Origin: Devosia sp.
GTDB taxonomy: Bacteria > Pseudomonadota > Alphaproteobacteria > Rhizobiales > Devosiaceae
Direction of reading: 5' to 3'
DNA: 64,000 bases
Assembly (NCBI RefSeq): GCF_017744655.1
Contig: NZ_JAGIAW010000005.1
Coordinates: 235,246 to 299,245 of the forward strand
Part shown: positions 44,046-52,428 of the stretch, one piece after another
Position numbering within the stretch: position 1 is the stretch's first letter
How the letters are laid out: every line of letters starts with the position of its first letter
Translations under genes and position numbers: made by a program
Notes under the pieces: generated by a model
Seen by the model: only the letters and a program-made list of their open reading frames with translations
Told to the model about the DNA's origin: nothing
Database searches by the model: none

Positions 44046-46340
44046 CTAGTTAGGTGGGCGCTCGTACTGGAGCAGGTTGGGCGTCTGCACCGGGTAGAGG
44101 TTCTGGGGCGTGTCCTGCGCCTCCTGCTGCGCCGCGTTCGACGTGCCTATGATCTGGGTGGCGAGCGCCTGTTGGCGGGCTTGTTGCATTTCGGCAAGAG
44201 ACCGAAGCGTGATGAAGCGCCGGCTGCGATCTTCGACAGGTGCCCCGGTGTTCATGTCGAGAATGACCCAGATGCCGGAACCGTTCTCATAGGGAGCTAT
44301 GGTGATGTCATCCATCTCCAAGCCCTCCTCGGGAAAGTCCTGAACGTACTTTTCCAACGCCCCTTCGGCCATCTGGGGGAAATGCTGCGGGAGGTCTTCG
44401 GAACCCGTAAAGACATAGGAGCCGTTGACCAACTGGTTCAGGGACTTAAAGCGCTCCTCGGCCTTGTTCAGGGCGGTATCGGGGTTTAGGCCGTTGCGGA
44501 CATAGAACTCTGCAAGACGGCTGATTTCTCCGACCACATAGGGCTGGTTCAACACTTCCGTCTGGCCCTGACCAAGAAAGCCGCCAACCCACCTCGGGGC
44601 CTTTTCGAGAACGGCCTTGAGGTTCTGGCCGTACATCGGGTTTTCATAGTCGGGGTCTTGGGTCACCTTCACCGCCTGCATGATGGCCTGCCCCTTGTCT
44701 GAACCGTTGTACTCGGTGGCAATGCGGTAGGCGTCGAAGAAGTCGCGCGTGGTGTCGTCGGTGATATGGCGAGACAACAGGCGTGGGGCCATGTCGTACA
44801 TCGTCATGTACAAGTCGGTGGCCTGCGCCAGCGCATCGGGCAGGGTCTCCCCGGAGAGGTTCTGCGCGGTCGCTGCCGTGGGAGCAGCAGCCAGCACATC
44901 CCGCCACTTCGGATATTCCATGCCGTTCGAGGCAAAGCCCTGAACCATGTAGGCAAGGGCCTGTTCCGGTGTCATCTGCTGGGCTTGGGCGGCTTCCGTG
45001 AGGCGGCTGGCGAACAGGTCGGCAGCCGCTTCTCGGCGCTTCTCCACTGTGACCACTTCCCATTCGCCCTTGTCATTGACCACCTTTCCATCCTGAATGA
45101 ACGGCAGTTGGCCCGCCTGCAACGCCATCAGGTCGGTATTGGCTAGTTCCTGAGCAGAGCGTTCGGCTTCGGCCCGGAGCGTCAGGGTGCGGGTGTTGTC
45201 GGCAGCATCGGACGCGATCTTGGCCAAAACCCGCTGGTTCTCATCCATGACGGCCCGGAACTGCGCTTCGGAGAACAGCGCCGGGTTCGCTTGATACGCC
45301 GCCTCCAGCTCGGCAGCGTCCAGTTTTCCGTGAGCAGCAAGGCCATAGAACCGGGTACGGTCATCGAACAACGCCGTCTGGTCGAGACTGTATTGTTCTT
45401 TCTCCGCCGTACCCATGATGCGGGTGGCGTCAGCGACGAACTCCCGGCTTTCCATGAGCGAGCCGATTGGCTGCCCATCGGGGCCGTTGCGGGGCGCTGA
45501 GAAGATGGCGGTAACCAGACCATGATTGCCTTGCTGGGCAAGGGCCTCAGCCACCCTGACCAACTCGGCATCCTGCGCCCCAAAGTCGAGGCGAAGAAAT
45601 TCCATGTTGCCCTGGTAACGGCTCTGGATGGCGGTCACGATTTCCTCGTTGGGCCTCCCTTCTGCCTGCATGGTCTGGGCCAGCCCAAGGAACGACTGGA
45701 ACACGCTCTGTTGGCTTTCGGCGGCCATGTGATCGGCCTTGTCCTGAGCCGCCTTCGCTCCACCCGTCCGGTCAAAGGTCGCCATGATCGGGACGTAACC
45801 GCCGGCGAAGAACTCATTGCCATCGTACTGGGCAATGTCGCGCTCAACGGCCTGAGCCACGAAGGCGCTGAAGTCCATGGTGGCCTTGTCGGAGGAGGTT
45901 TCATATTCGGTGGCAAGAGCGCTCTGGCGCTCATAGGCCGTCCGCTCTCCCAACAGGCGCATGTAGGCGGCGTTATACCACGGGTTGTTCATCTCCGAGA
46001 TGGTGCCGCTGTCCACTGCCGCGCGGGCTTCTGAAACGGACATGCCGCCAATGCGCTGTGCGGCCATATCCTCCATCCGTTTGCGCTGCCGTGCGCCCTC
46101 CTGCTCGATGATCTGGCCGAGCTGGGGATTGATCTGGCTGAGCGCAGCCGCAAGCTGAAGTGCGTCATTGCTGGATGAGGGCGCTTGGGGTTGGACATAG
46201 GTGTCCACCGGGCGCGCTACAGGCCGCAGCCCCGGCATCCGCATTGTGTCGGCGGTCGGAACATTCGCGCGAGCGGAATTGCGGCGACCGGCTGGAGGGC
46301 GGTCACCCATGGGCCTCAGGCCCGGAACTTTGTTTGTCAT
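44046..46340 (-). CDS. Phage internal virion protein (T7 gp15-like by size and position)
   Basis: A protein of 764 aa from ATG 46340. It is almost entirely helical and rich in Gln, Glu and Ala (ALQLAAALSQINPQLGQIIEQEGARQRKRMED), with no signal peptide or enzymatic motif, as expected for an ejected core protein. T7 gp15 is 747 aa and immediately precedes gp16; here the gene precedes the gp16-like gene by 67 bp on the same strand. The assignment is based mainly on synteny, size and composition. Confidence 0.7.
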   Translation of the reverse strand: MTNKVPGLRPMGDRPPAGRRNSARANVPTADTMRMPGLRPVARPVDTYVQPQAPSSSNDALQLAAALSQINPQLGQIIEQEGARQRKRMEDMAAQRIGGMSVSEARAAVDSGTISEMNNPWYNAAYMRLLGERTAYERQSALATEYETSSDKATMDFSAFVAQAVERDIAQYDGNEFFAGGYVPIMATFDRTGGAKAAQDKADHMAAESQQSVFQSFLGLAQTMQAEGRPNEEIVTAIQSRYQGNMEFLRLDFGAQDAELVRVAEALAQQGNHGLVTAIFSAPRNGPDGQPIGSLMESREFVADATRIMGTAEKEQYSLDQTALFDDRTRFYGLAAHGKLDAAELEAAYQANPALFSEAQFRAVMDENQRVLAKIASDAADNTRTLTLRAEAERSAQELANTDLMALQAGQLPFIQDGKVVNDKGEWEVVTVEKRREAAADLFASRLTEAAQAQQMTPEQALAYMVQGFASNGMEYPKWRDVLAAAPTAATAQNLSGETLPDALAQATDLYMTMYDMAPRLLSRHITDDTTRDFFDAYRIATEYNGSDKGQAIMQAVKVTQDPDYENPMYGQNLKAVLEKAPRWVGGFLGQGQTEVLNQPYVVGEISRLAEFYVRNGLNPDTALNKAEERFKSLNQLVNGSYVFTGSEDLPQHFPQMAEGALEKYVQDFPEEGLEMDDITIAPYENGSGIWVILDMNTGAPVEDRSRRFITLRSLAEMQQARQQALATQIIGTSNAAQQEAQDTPQNLYPVQTPNLLQYERPPN

Positions 46341-46401
46341 GATGATGGTGTCCGATGCGGCTCCACCCCGCCGAGAGGGCGAGGCAGGTGCCGGAGATGG
46401 G

Positions 46402-46674
46402 TCAATGGGAAGTGATAGTTTGGCCGTAGAAGCGAGCCACCAGCCCGTCATATTCGTCCAGCAGCTCGTCATGTTCGGCGCGGAGCGCTTCGGTTTCGCT
46501 TTGAAGGGCGCGGTATGCTGCCGCTAGGTCTCTCCCCTTCTCTGCTAGGTCGAGGTAGCGGCTGATAATCTGCTTGGTCGCGGGGCTCATGCCGGCCCAT
46601 GCGGGGTGGTCTTCTGGCAACGCCAGAACTTCGGGAAGTTGGATGAGGTCGTTAAAAATTGCGAGATTTGTCAT
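46402..46674 (-). CDS. Small phage protein of unknown function
   Basis: A protein of 90 aa from ATG 46674, with a predicted C-terminal coiled coil (YLDLAEKGRDLAAAYRALQSETEALRAEHDELLDEYDGLVARFY). It is the first gene after the two T3-like promoters at 46761-46821, and it heads the virion module. It might be an assembly factor or a remnant of a gp14-like core protein, but is much shorter than T7 gp14. Confidence 0.75.
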   Translation of the reverse strand: MTNLAIFNDLIQLPEVLALPEDHPAWAGMSPATKQIISRYLDLAEKGRDLAAAYRALQSETEALRAEHDELLDEYDGLVARFYGQTITSH

Positions 46675-46760
46675 GCGAATGTCCTGAAAACGGAAAGGGC
46701 CACCCGAAGGCAGCCCTGATGAGATGTGGAAGAAGATCGAGGCGCGTTTTGCGAGTGATC

Positions 46761-46777
46761 TATGGTGAGGGGTAATC
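46761..46777 (-). promoter_or_regulatory. T3/T7-like phage promoter C
   Basis: ATTACCCCTCACCATAG, 14 of 17 positions identical to the T3 core ATTAACCCTCACTAAAG. It is directed at the virion module, 87 bp before the first start codon. Confidence 0.6.
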
Positions 46778-46804
46778 TGCACAGGTCCGATTTGCGAGAT
46801 CGTC

Positions 46805-46821
46805 TAGGGTGAGGGGTAATC
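46805..46821 (-). promoter_or_regulatory. T3/T7-like phage promoter D
   Basis: ATTACCCCTCACCCTAG, 44 bp upstream of copy C in the same orientation. It differs from copy B at no position of the 17-mer. Confidence 0.6.
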
Positions 46822-46913
46822 CTCAACCTAGACCTTCCCAGACGCTTATCCCTGCCCAAGCCGCAGCGGACCACGCGGCAACCTCTGATCGGCAACGCCA
46901 GATACGACAACCG

Positions 46914-47036
46914 CTACAGCATGTTGAAGAATTGGCTGGCCCCACAGGCGATGCCATAAGCAAGCGCCATGACCGCGTTGAGCCCGATGAAGGTGCCGAA
47001 CCGGCTATGATCGCTAGCATCAGCGGTCGCACCCAT
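46914..47036 (-). CDS. Small single-helix membrane peptide
   Basis: A 40-aa frame overlapping the 3' end of the preceding gene by 17 bp. It has a hydrophilic start (GATADASDHSRFGTF) and a hydrophobic helix (IGLNAVMALAYGIACGASQFF). Size and layout would suit a phage lysis or holin-like peptide or a membrane modulator. Tentative, because the ribosome-binding site is weak. Confidence 0.4.
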   Translation of the reverse strand: MGATADASDHSRFGTFIGLNAVMALAYGIACGASQFFNML

Positions 47037-47346
47037 ACATCTCGCCCTGCTCATTGCAGAGGTTCACCTGAAGCCGCCAAAGGTGGATGTTGAAGCCATC
47101 AATGGTCCGCTCGACACCCCGCCCAAGACCGATGTCATGCCACTCCACAAGGGTGCTGAGGCGGGTATGCGGCACGCGGAGATAAAGCGCAGCGCCGTTG
47201 CGGATGCCCTCGGGGTGCCAATGAAATGCCATTACCCTGCCGAGGGCCTTGGACGCATCTGCGCGAAGGTTCGTCATTGCCTCGCCAAAACCGAACTCAC
47301 GAACGTCGTTGATGGTGGACCGACCGAAAGAGAAAAGACCGCGCAT
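47020..47346 (-). CDS. Unknown phage protein
   Basis: A protein of 108 aa from ATG 47346 (RGLFSFGRSTINDVREFGFGEAMTNLRADASKAL ...). A compact beta-rich C-terminal half (ALYLRVPHTRLSTLVEWHDIGLGRGVERTIDGFNIHLWRL) looks like a real fold, but I do not recognise it. It lies between the integrase and the promoter pair. Confidence 0.6.
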   Translation of the reverse strand: MRGLFSFGRSTINDVREFGFGEAMTNLRADASKALGRVMAFHWHPEGIRNGAALYLRVPHTRLSTLVEWHDIGLGRGVERTIDGFNIHLWRLQVNLCNEQGEMYGCDR

Positions 47347-47496
47347 GAGAAATCCATAGTTTCGCGGTGGCGCTTCCCGACATCGAGAAGCGTGGAGGAA
47401 GCCCCCAGAGAGGCGCACAGGGACGAGCAAGCTGCGGGGCACTCCAAGTTGCCACAGCCGTGCTAAAGCATCGCCCTACGCGCCCGCCAAGAGGCT

Positions 47497-49239
47497 CTAG
47501 GCGCGCTTAGCGCGGGGTTTGCGAAGGCGTAGTGGAGGGCGGGCCGGCGTTGCACTCTTTAGCGGAAGCGCCGCCAACTTTTGCAATGATGGACGGAACT
47601 CGGTCTCAGCAACTTCAAACCGAGGCAGCTTGTTGACCTCGGCATCCACCACTTCAGGGGACCAGTCGCCGTACCCCTCGCGAGCGTCCGTCTTTGACCG
47701 GCTACCCAACATGTAGTCACGAGCTTCCTTATCCATCTTGTAGGTTCGGCTAAGCGTAGTGAACAGGTGCCGCCAAGCATGACTAGGGCGGTTCCCGGGT
47801 GGCGCAATGCCCACCTCTTCCTTGACCCACTCTGCGATCTTGTCCCCTGCGCTTTTGGCCCGGTGGTCCGACAAGCTCTTAAGGTCGGTCCCCTCGGGAT
47901 ATGGCGTGTAGAATGCAGGGCCGTCACCAATGGACCGCAACATGTCGATCAGGCCCAAGTCGATCAGGTGTTGGTGAATGCCAGTCGTCCATGCATTCTT
48001 TCCCTTGGTGCTTCCGTCTTCGGGGGAGATGAACAGGTACGGGACACCGTTCTCTTCACGAAGATGTCGCCCTTGGAACTGGGTAACCTCGCTCACCCGC
48101 AGACCGGTATAGGCGCAAATCCAAGGGACCCAAAAGATCGCACGCTGGTACGGTACGGCGAGGTCTTTGGCCGAACCACGGAAGGTAGCTGCTAGGATAG
48201 CTCGTGCCTGCTCCTCGCTATATCCCTTGGAGCCGACTGGGGCCGGGTCGTCGCGTTCGTCGCGGATACTTGCCGCCACATTGAGAGGAAGGTCGAACTC
48301 CTTGACGCCATGGCTCAGCGCAACCTTCAGGCTGGTCAGGTACTGGTCGTTGATCGTCTTCTTGGCCAAGCCGCTTTTGATCAGCTCATCGCGCCAACGC
48401 CTCGCATCATCCTTCGTGATGCGTCTGGCGTCCTCGTGCCCGATGAAGGCGATGAAGCGATTGACGCACCCTAGGTAGGTCTTAAAGGTCGCATCCTTCT
48501 TCGTTTGTGTTCGCTGCTTATGCGCGAGCAGGCCCGTGAGCGTGTTCGTGTCGCCAGTCACGCCAGAAGGCTTGGCCGCGGCTTCAGCCGGGCGCTGCGG
48601 AGCCTCGAACTTCGGGAAGCGCTCGCCCACCACATCCTTGCTGAAATCACCCTTGCCCCGCCGTTCCAAAAGGAGGGCGATTTCGGTGGCGGCACGGTCG
48701 AACTCCACAAGACACCGTTGCCGGGTCTTCTCATCCACACGCAGCTTCTTCTCAGCCAGCGCTCCGTCCACCCACGACCCTAGCCTAGCCTCAAGCGATG
48801 GATGTCCAATCATGAGCGCGGCCCGCCAAGCGGGTTTCTGCTTGGAGTACTGCTCTTCGCGGTCACGACGCCGCTGCACCCACTGCGCCGCTTCGCCGGG
48901 GTCGTCCTCAAGCACCGCCCGAATGGTGTGGTACATCTCACCACAGAGAGCAGTGATCTGCTTGAGGTTTAAGGATACAGGGCCATCCTCAAAGCTGAGC
49001 CAGATGCGACTGAACTCAGCTTCGGCGTCTTGACTGCGCCGCTTGGCCTCAGCGGGGTCTTTAGTGCGGAGAGAAACCTTGATGTACTCGCCCAGCTTCA
49101 CCAGCGATGGCACTTCATCCACAAAAACGGTGACCGCTTGCCCCTTGGCACGAGCAACAAGCCGCGAAGGAACACGCTGCTTGAGCCAATAGACGCCGGT
49201 GGCTTTGTGCTTGTACGGGGAAGGCATAGGCAAGACCAT
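47497..49239 (-). CDS. int: Tyrosine recombinase (phage-type integrase) of island A
   Basis: A protein of 580 aa from ATG 49239 (GAGGTGG upstream). It has an N-terminal region of the DUF6538 kind (YKHKATGVYWLKQRVPSRLV), a core-binding SAM-like domain (TFKTYLGCVNRFIAFIGHEDARRITKDDARRWRDEL), and a catalytic domain with Arg in CAYTGLRVSEVTQ, the HxxR box SHAWRHLFTTLSR and a late Tyr region (REGYGDWSP). The gene ends toward the virion module and starts 81 bp from the right attachment site, as expected for the enzyme that inserted this island into the tRNA-Thr gene. Confidence 0.92.
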   Translation of the reverse strand: MVLPMPSPYKHKATGVYWLKQRVPSRLVARAKGQAVTVFVDEVPSLVKLGEYIKVSLRTKDPAEAKRRSQDAEAEFSRIWLSFEDGPVSLNLKQITALCGEMYHTIRAVLEDDPGEAAQWVQRRRDREEQYSKQKPAWRAALMIGHPSLEARLGSWVDGALAEKKLRVDEKTRQRCLVEFDRAATEIALLLERRGKGDFSKDVVGERFPKFEAPQRPAEAAAKPSGVTGDTNTLTGLLAHKQRTQTKKDATFKTYLGCVNRFIAFIGHEDARRITKDDARRWRDELIKSGLAKKTINDQYLTSLKVALSHGVKEFDLPLNVAASIRDERDDPAPVGSKGYSEEQARAILAATFRGSAKDLAVPYQRAIFWVPWICAYTGLRVSEVTQFQGRHLREENGVPYLFISPEDGSTKGKNAWTTGIHQHLIDLGLIDMLRSIGDGPAFYTPYPEGTDLKSLSDHRAKSAGDKIAEWVKEEVGIAPPGNRPSHAWRHLFTTLSRTYKMDKEARDYMLGSRSKTDAREGYGDWSPEVVDAEVNKLPRFEVAETEFRPSLQKLAALPLKSATPARPPLRLRKPRAKRA

Positions 49240-49319
49240 GAGAACCACCTCTGAGTACCAAAGGCGAACCTAAAAAGTCCAGCAAATCCAGATTGTTAAG
49301 TCCCATCAATGAGATGGAA

Positions 49320-49364
49320 TGGTGCTGCCGGACAGGATTGAACTGTCGGCCTCTCCCTTACCAA
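49320..49364 (-). other. Right attachment site: 3' fragment of tRNA-Thr(GGT)
   Basis: On the minus strand, 45 nt starting TTGGTAAGGGAG contain the anticodon GGT, the 3' anticodon strand, the T-arm (GACAG TTCAATC CTGTC) and the acceptor strand CGGCAGC with ACCA. The 5' half is not a tRNA. The last 25 nt equal the left attachment site at 30604. This is an island junction and not a working tRNA gene. Confidence 0.82.
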
Positions 49365-49438
49365 ATCAGGGCTAGCATCTCAACGAGCCCGGAATTGCTG
49401 GGCACATGGTTCAACGTGCTAGGTGCGTGCTAGAAAGC

Positions 49439-50515
49439 TCAAGCATGCTCGACTAGCTGAACGGCCTCACGCATCGTCTGTGGATGCAACCGTCGTTCGG
49501 TTCGCCAGTTCCCGGACAATCGCTTCTCGATACGGAACCCGCCCTGCACTTCCACAATCCGGTATGCCTTATTTTGAACGGCTAAACACGGCGTGCCGTC
49601 CAGGATGCGCCAATCATAGATTTGTCGGCGGACATTGTTCAGCCCAGCAACCAAATCTGCAACCGTGGCAAACCTTCGATCCATACTTGATGCTACAGCG
49701 CGCCGAATGACAGAGAGCAACCTTTGCGAGACCCAAGCGGGGATTGCGTCCCAACTAAAGATTTGGCCGCGCTTGATTTTGTTTTGGATGATTTCGGTAG
49801 CATATGCCTGCTGATCGTAGCCAGCTAACCCATCATAGCGTAGTTGCTGGGTGGGCTTGAGCCAGTCGCGCTCGTTCTTATGGAGGACGCCGCCACACAA
49901 TTCGTAAAGCAGCATGCCGATCTGGTAGACATCGCCCTGCCTATAATACCGGTTTCCATCGAAATCCTCAGGCGGCCGATAAATCAACGAATGCTTAGTC
50001 AGTGCCGCGCCATAGCCTTCGTCTTGGATGGGAACGATTGAGCCAAAATCGCCAATGACGAACTTTCCATCGTCAGTGCAGAATATATTCGAAGGTTTCA
50101 AGTCGCGGTGAAGGAAGCCTTCGCCGTGGATATAACTTGCGCCGGCGGCTGCCTGCAATGCCACGTCTATAGCCTGAAGAGGGCCAAATCTTGCGGTCAC
50201 AAGGGCGTCTTCTAAGTCGCCATTGGAGCAGTATGGCGTGACAAAATAGGCATCTTCTTCGTTCAGTGGCGCGGCATCATGAACCGGCAGAATGTGATCG
50301 GAAGCCAGCTGTGCCAACCTCTTTGGCTCTACGTGAGCGCCATCTCCCCAATAGTAAAATTTGTAGACTACCCGCCTTTGCAAGAGCCGATTAAGCCCGA
50401 TGGCAACATGTCCGTTGCCACCTTTCGAGACGATTGTTTCAAAATCAATGGCCTGCTCCAGTTCCGCTATTTTCAGCCGGATAGGCTCCGGCAAGTCAAC
50501 CACGCCAATCGCCAT
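49439..50515 (-). CDS. Serine/threonine protein kinase
   Basis: A 358-aa Hanks-type kinase. The glycine loop is SKGGNGHVAIG, the Lys is in RRVVYKFYY, the catalytic loop is FLHRDLKPSNIF, DFG is in FVIGDFGSIVP, and the APE-like segment is IYRPPEDFDG. There is no transmembrane segment; a C-terminal 60-residue extension replaces it (WRILDGTPCLAVQNKAYRIVEVQGGF). The start codon directly follows the stop of the DUF3010 gene, so the two are translated together. It is the first gene inside island B next to the tRNA fragment. A defence or stress role is plausible. Confidence 0.92.
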   Translation of the reverse strand: MAIGVVDLPEPIRLKIAELEQAIDFETIVSKGGNGHVAIGLNRLLQRRVVYKFYYWGDGAHVEPKRLAQLASDHILPVHDAAPLNEEDAYFVTPYCSNGDLEDALVTARFGPLQAIDVALQAAAGASYIHGEGFLHRDLKPSNIFCTDDGKFVIGDFGSIVPIQDEGYGAALTKHSLIYRPPEDFDGNRYYRQGDVYQIGMLLYELCGGVLHKNERDWLKPTQQLRYDGLAGYDQQAYATEIIQNKIKRGQIFSWDAIPAWVSQRLLSVIRRAVASSMDRRFATVADLVAGLNNVRRQIYDWRILDGTPCLAVQNKAYRIVEVQGGFRIEKRLSGNWRTERRLHPQTMREAVQLVEHA

Positions 50516-50941
50516 TTAGATCAGACCGCTCTTGTGCAAATGATAAGCGGCGCTTCGGTAAGCATCCTCTTGATATCTCAGCAGCCCATCAGGAAGCCCC
50601 GCAACGTTCTTCTTCGCAAAATTTGACAGCGCCACTGCATTTACGAGCACACAATCCGTGTCCTCAACGAGCTGGATGAGCGTTTCGATCTTGAAGGATA
50701 CTGCCCCACCCGCCTTTTGCCCTCTATGTGCGCGAGCTTTCACCGCAAAAGTGTCCACGCCGTTTTCGTGAGCAAAGGTCTTTATGGCGTGCAGGAAGGA
50801 GCGAATGTCTGCAGCGTTTCGATCGTCTGCGAGTTCAATCTTCTTTGTCCCGCACTGGACCAGAATTGGTCCATCTTCTCCGCTCTCGACTATTGCTAGT
50901 TCAGCCGTCTTGGACTTTATCGTTACTCCGCAGACCTTCAT
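50516..50941 (-). CDS. DUF3010 family protein (RNase H-like fold)
   Basis: A protein of 141 aa from ATG 50941, beginning MKVCGVTIKSKTAELAIVE, the family's RNase-H-like first strand. Further parts are KIELADDRNAADIRSFLHAIKTFAHENGVDTFAVKAR and LLRYQEDAYRSAAYHL. DUF3010 proteins are uncharacterised. The pairing with a protein kinase gene (TAA followed at once by the kinase ATG) hints at a common function. Confidence 0.8.
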   Translation of the reverse strand: MKVCGVTIKSKTAELAIVESGEDGPILVQCGTKKIELADDRNAADIRSFLHAIKTFAHENGVDTFAVKARAHRGQKAGGAVSFKIETLIQLVEDTDCVLVNAVALSNFAKKNVAGLPDGLLRYQEDAYRSAAYHLHKSGLI

Positions 50942-51049
50942 CGTGCCTCCCGTTTTTCCAACGTTTGAAGTGGTTTTCTTGGGCTGGCAAGCTTTTTTGA
51001 TCATAGGTGTTACTTGCTAGCGCTGCCGCGCTTGGGCGAGATGGACCCA

Positions 51050-52345
51050 CTAGTATCCGCCATAGCCGCGAGGACGATCCAGATAGGGCTTCAGCGCCTC
51101 CACCTTCTGGCGTTGGTCGTCGACTTGCGATTGTCTGACTTCGTCGGGTGTGCGTGAAATGGTGCCGGTGAGTTGCATCCGCACCACCGGGTCTATGTCA
51201 TCGGCCTGCGCAAACGCCCAAGACACCCAGGCATCAACATCCGCGCCATCCTGCACAGCATCCTTGGCTGACGCGACGGATCGTGCATAGGCGCGAATAT
51301 CTTCTGCCTGCCGGTGCGCGGCGGCGTCCAGCAGAAGGCCGTCATATCTTGCCTTCCTGTCAGCTTCGATCCGTTCGCGTTCGCGTCGTTGTTCCTCCTC
51401 GATGCGCTTGCGCTCGTTCTCGATCAGCTGCTCCTTGCGTGAAATCAGCCAGTTGTGCCGCCGCAGTTCATCGTCCCGAAACTCGACTTCTGCGGTGACG
51501 ATCATGGACACAAGGATGTCCTGTAAATGGGCCTCGACCTTATCGCTGCCGTTGTCGCCCCATCGGCGCCGCGGTTTCTTGTCTTTGTCGCCTTGTCCAA
51601 TGGAAACCACGATCGGTTCCGATGCTGACCGCGTGGCGAGTTCTTCACTCATCCAACTTGAACGGCGGCTCTCGGGATGATCCACGGTGACATAAAGGTT
51701 CTGGTGTCCGACTTTGTAAGAAAAGCCCGTAGGATTTTTGTCACGCATTGTCGCTTTGCCGCCGAACCGATGCAGGTTGAGCATCAGGGCATTCATCATA
51801 CGTAGCCGCCGCTTCTCGTATGGCGCATCGAAATACGGCGCATCCCAATAGGAGTGATACGAGGCCGACAGATATTTGATCCGGCGTTCCTCGTCGTGTT
51901 CCAGAAGCCGCCGAATGAGATGATGCGCCTTGGAAAAATCGCGGGGGACAGCGACCTTGCCAATCTGCTGACGCACTGTTTCCATGACCTTGTCGATGCT
52001 GGGTTGAAAGCTCGGCGCTGGACCGATTTCCATCGTCATGAGGCCCGCAGGTTCGGGATAGGAATAGTAGTAGCCGTTGCTGCCACCGACCCTGATTGTG
52101 TCTCGCTTCCCTATCCCTCTCGGGGGCAGGCTGGGCTTTTTCACCCGCTTGCCTTCAGCCCTTAGCCAATGCCCACGAGGCGGCGCGGGGATGTCGTTGT
52201 CCTTGCAGTAGGTGGAGATCGCGGCGGTTGATACACCGATGTCTTCCGCGACTTCGCGGGTGGGTTTGCTCCAGATGATGTCGAGAAGCTCTTGGCGGGA
52301 ATAGGTTTTGGTCAAGGTCAGGCTCGTGGTCTCGTGATCGACCAA
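51050..52345 (-). CDS. HTH and coiled-coil protein of mobile elements
   Basis: A 431-aa soluble protein. An N-terminal helix-turn-helix (YSRQELLDIIWSKPTREVAEDIGVSTAAISTYCKDNDIPAPPRGHW) is followed by a mixed domain and a long charged coiled coil (about 300-345, ENERKRIEEEQRRERERIEADRKARYDGLL). The start is TTG at 52345 with TAGGAC upstream. Similar uncharacterised proteins occur on integrative elements. A DNA-bound scaffold is one guess. Confidence 0.7.
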   Translation of the reverse strand: MVDHETTSLTLTKTYSRQELLDIIWSKPTREVAEDIGVSTAAISTYCKDNDIPAPPRGHWLRAEGKRVKKPSLPPRGIGKRDTIRVGGSNGYYYSYPEPAGLMTMEIGPAPSFQPSIDKVMETVRQQIGKVAVPRDFSKAHHLIRRLLEHDEERRIKYLSASYHSYWDAPYFDAPYEKRRLRMMNALMLNLHRFGGKATMRDKNPTGFSYKVGHQNLYVTVDHPESRRSSWMSEELATRSASEPIVVSIGQGDKDKKPRRRWGDNGSDKVEAHLQDILVSMIVTAEVEFRDDELRRHNWLISRKEQLIENERKRIEEEQRRERERIEADRKARYDGLLLDAAAHRQAEDIRAYARSVASAKDAVQDGADVDAWVSWAFAQADDIDPVVRMQLTGTISRTPDEVRQSQVDDQRQKVEALKPYLDRPRGYGGY

Positions 52346-52428
52346 GCGGTCCTATCAGACTTTTTGGTCGCTCTTTTGGCCGTTGGCGCTAGGCCACGTG
52401 GAAAGAAAACCACATGGAGAAATACCGC

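Noticed and set aside
49320..49386. A working tRNA gene
   Set aside because: Only the 3' half from the anticodon onward matches a tRNA; the 5' acceptor, D-arm and 5' anticodon strand are missing.
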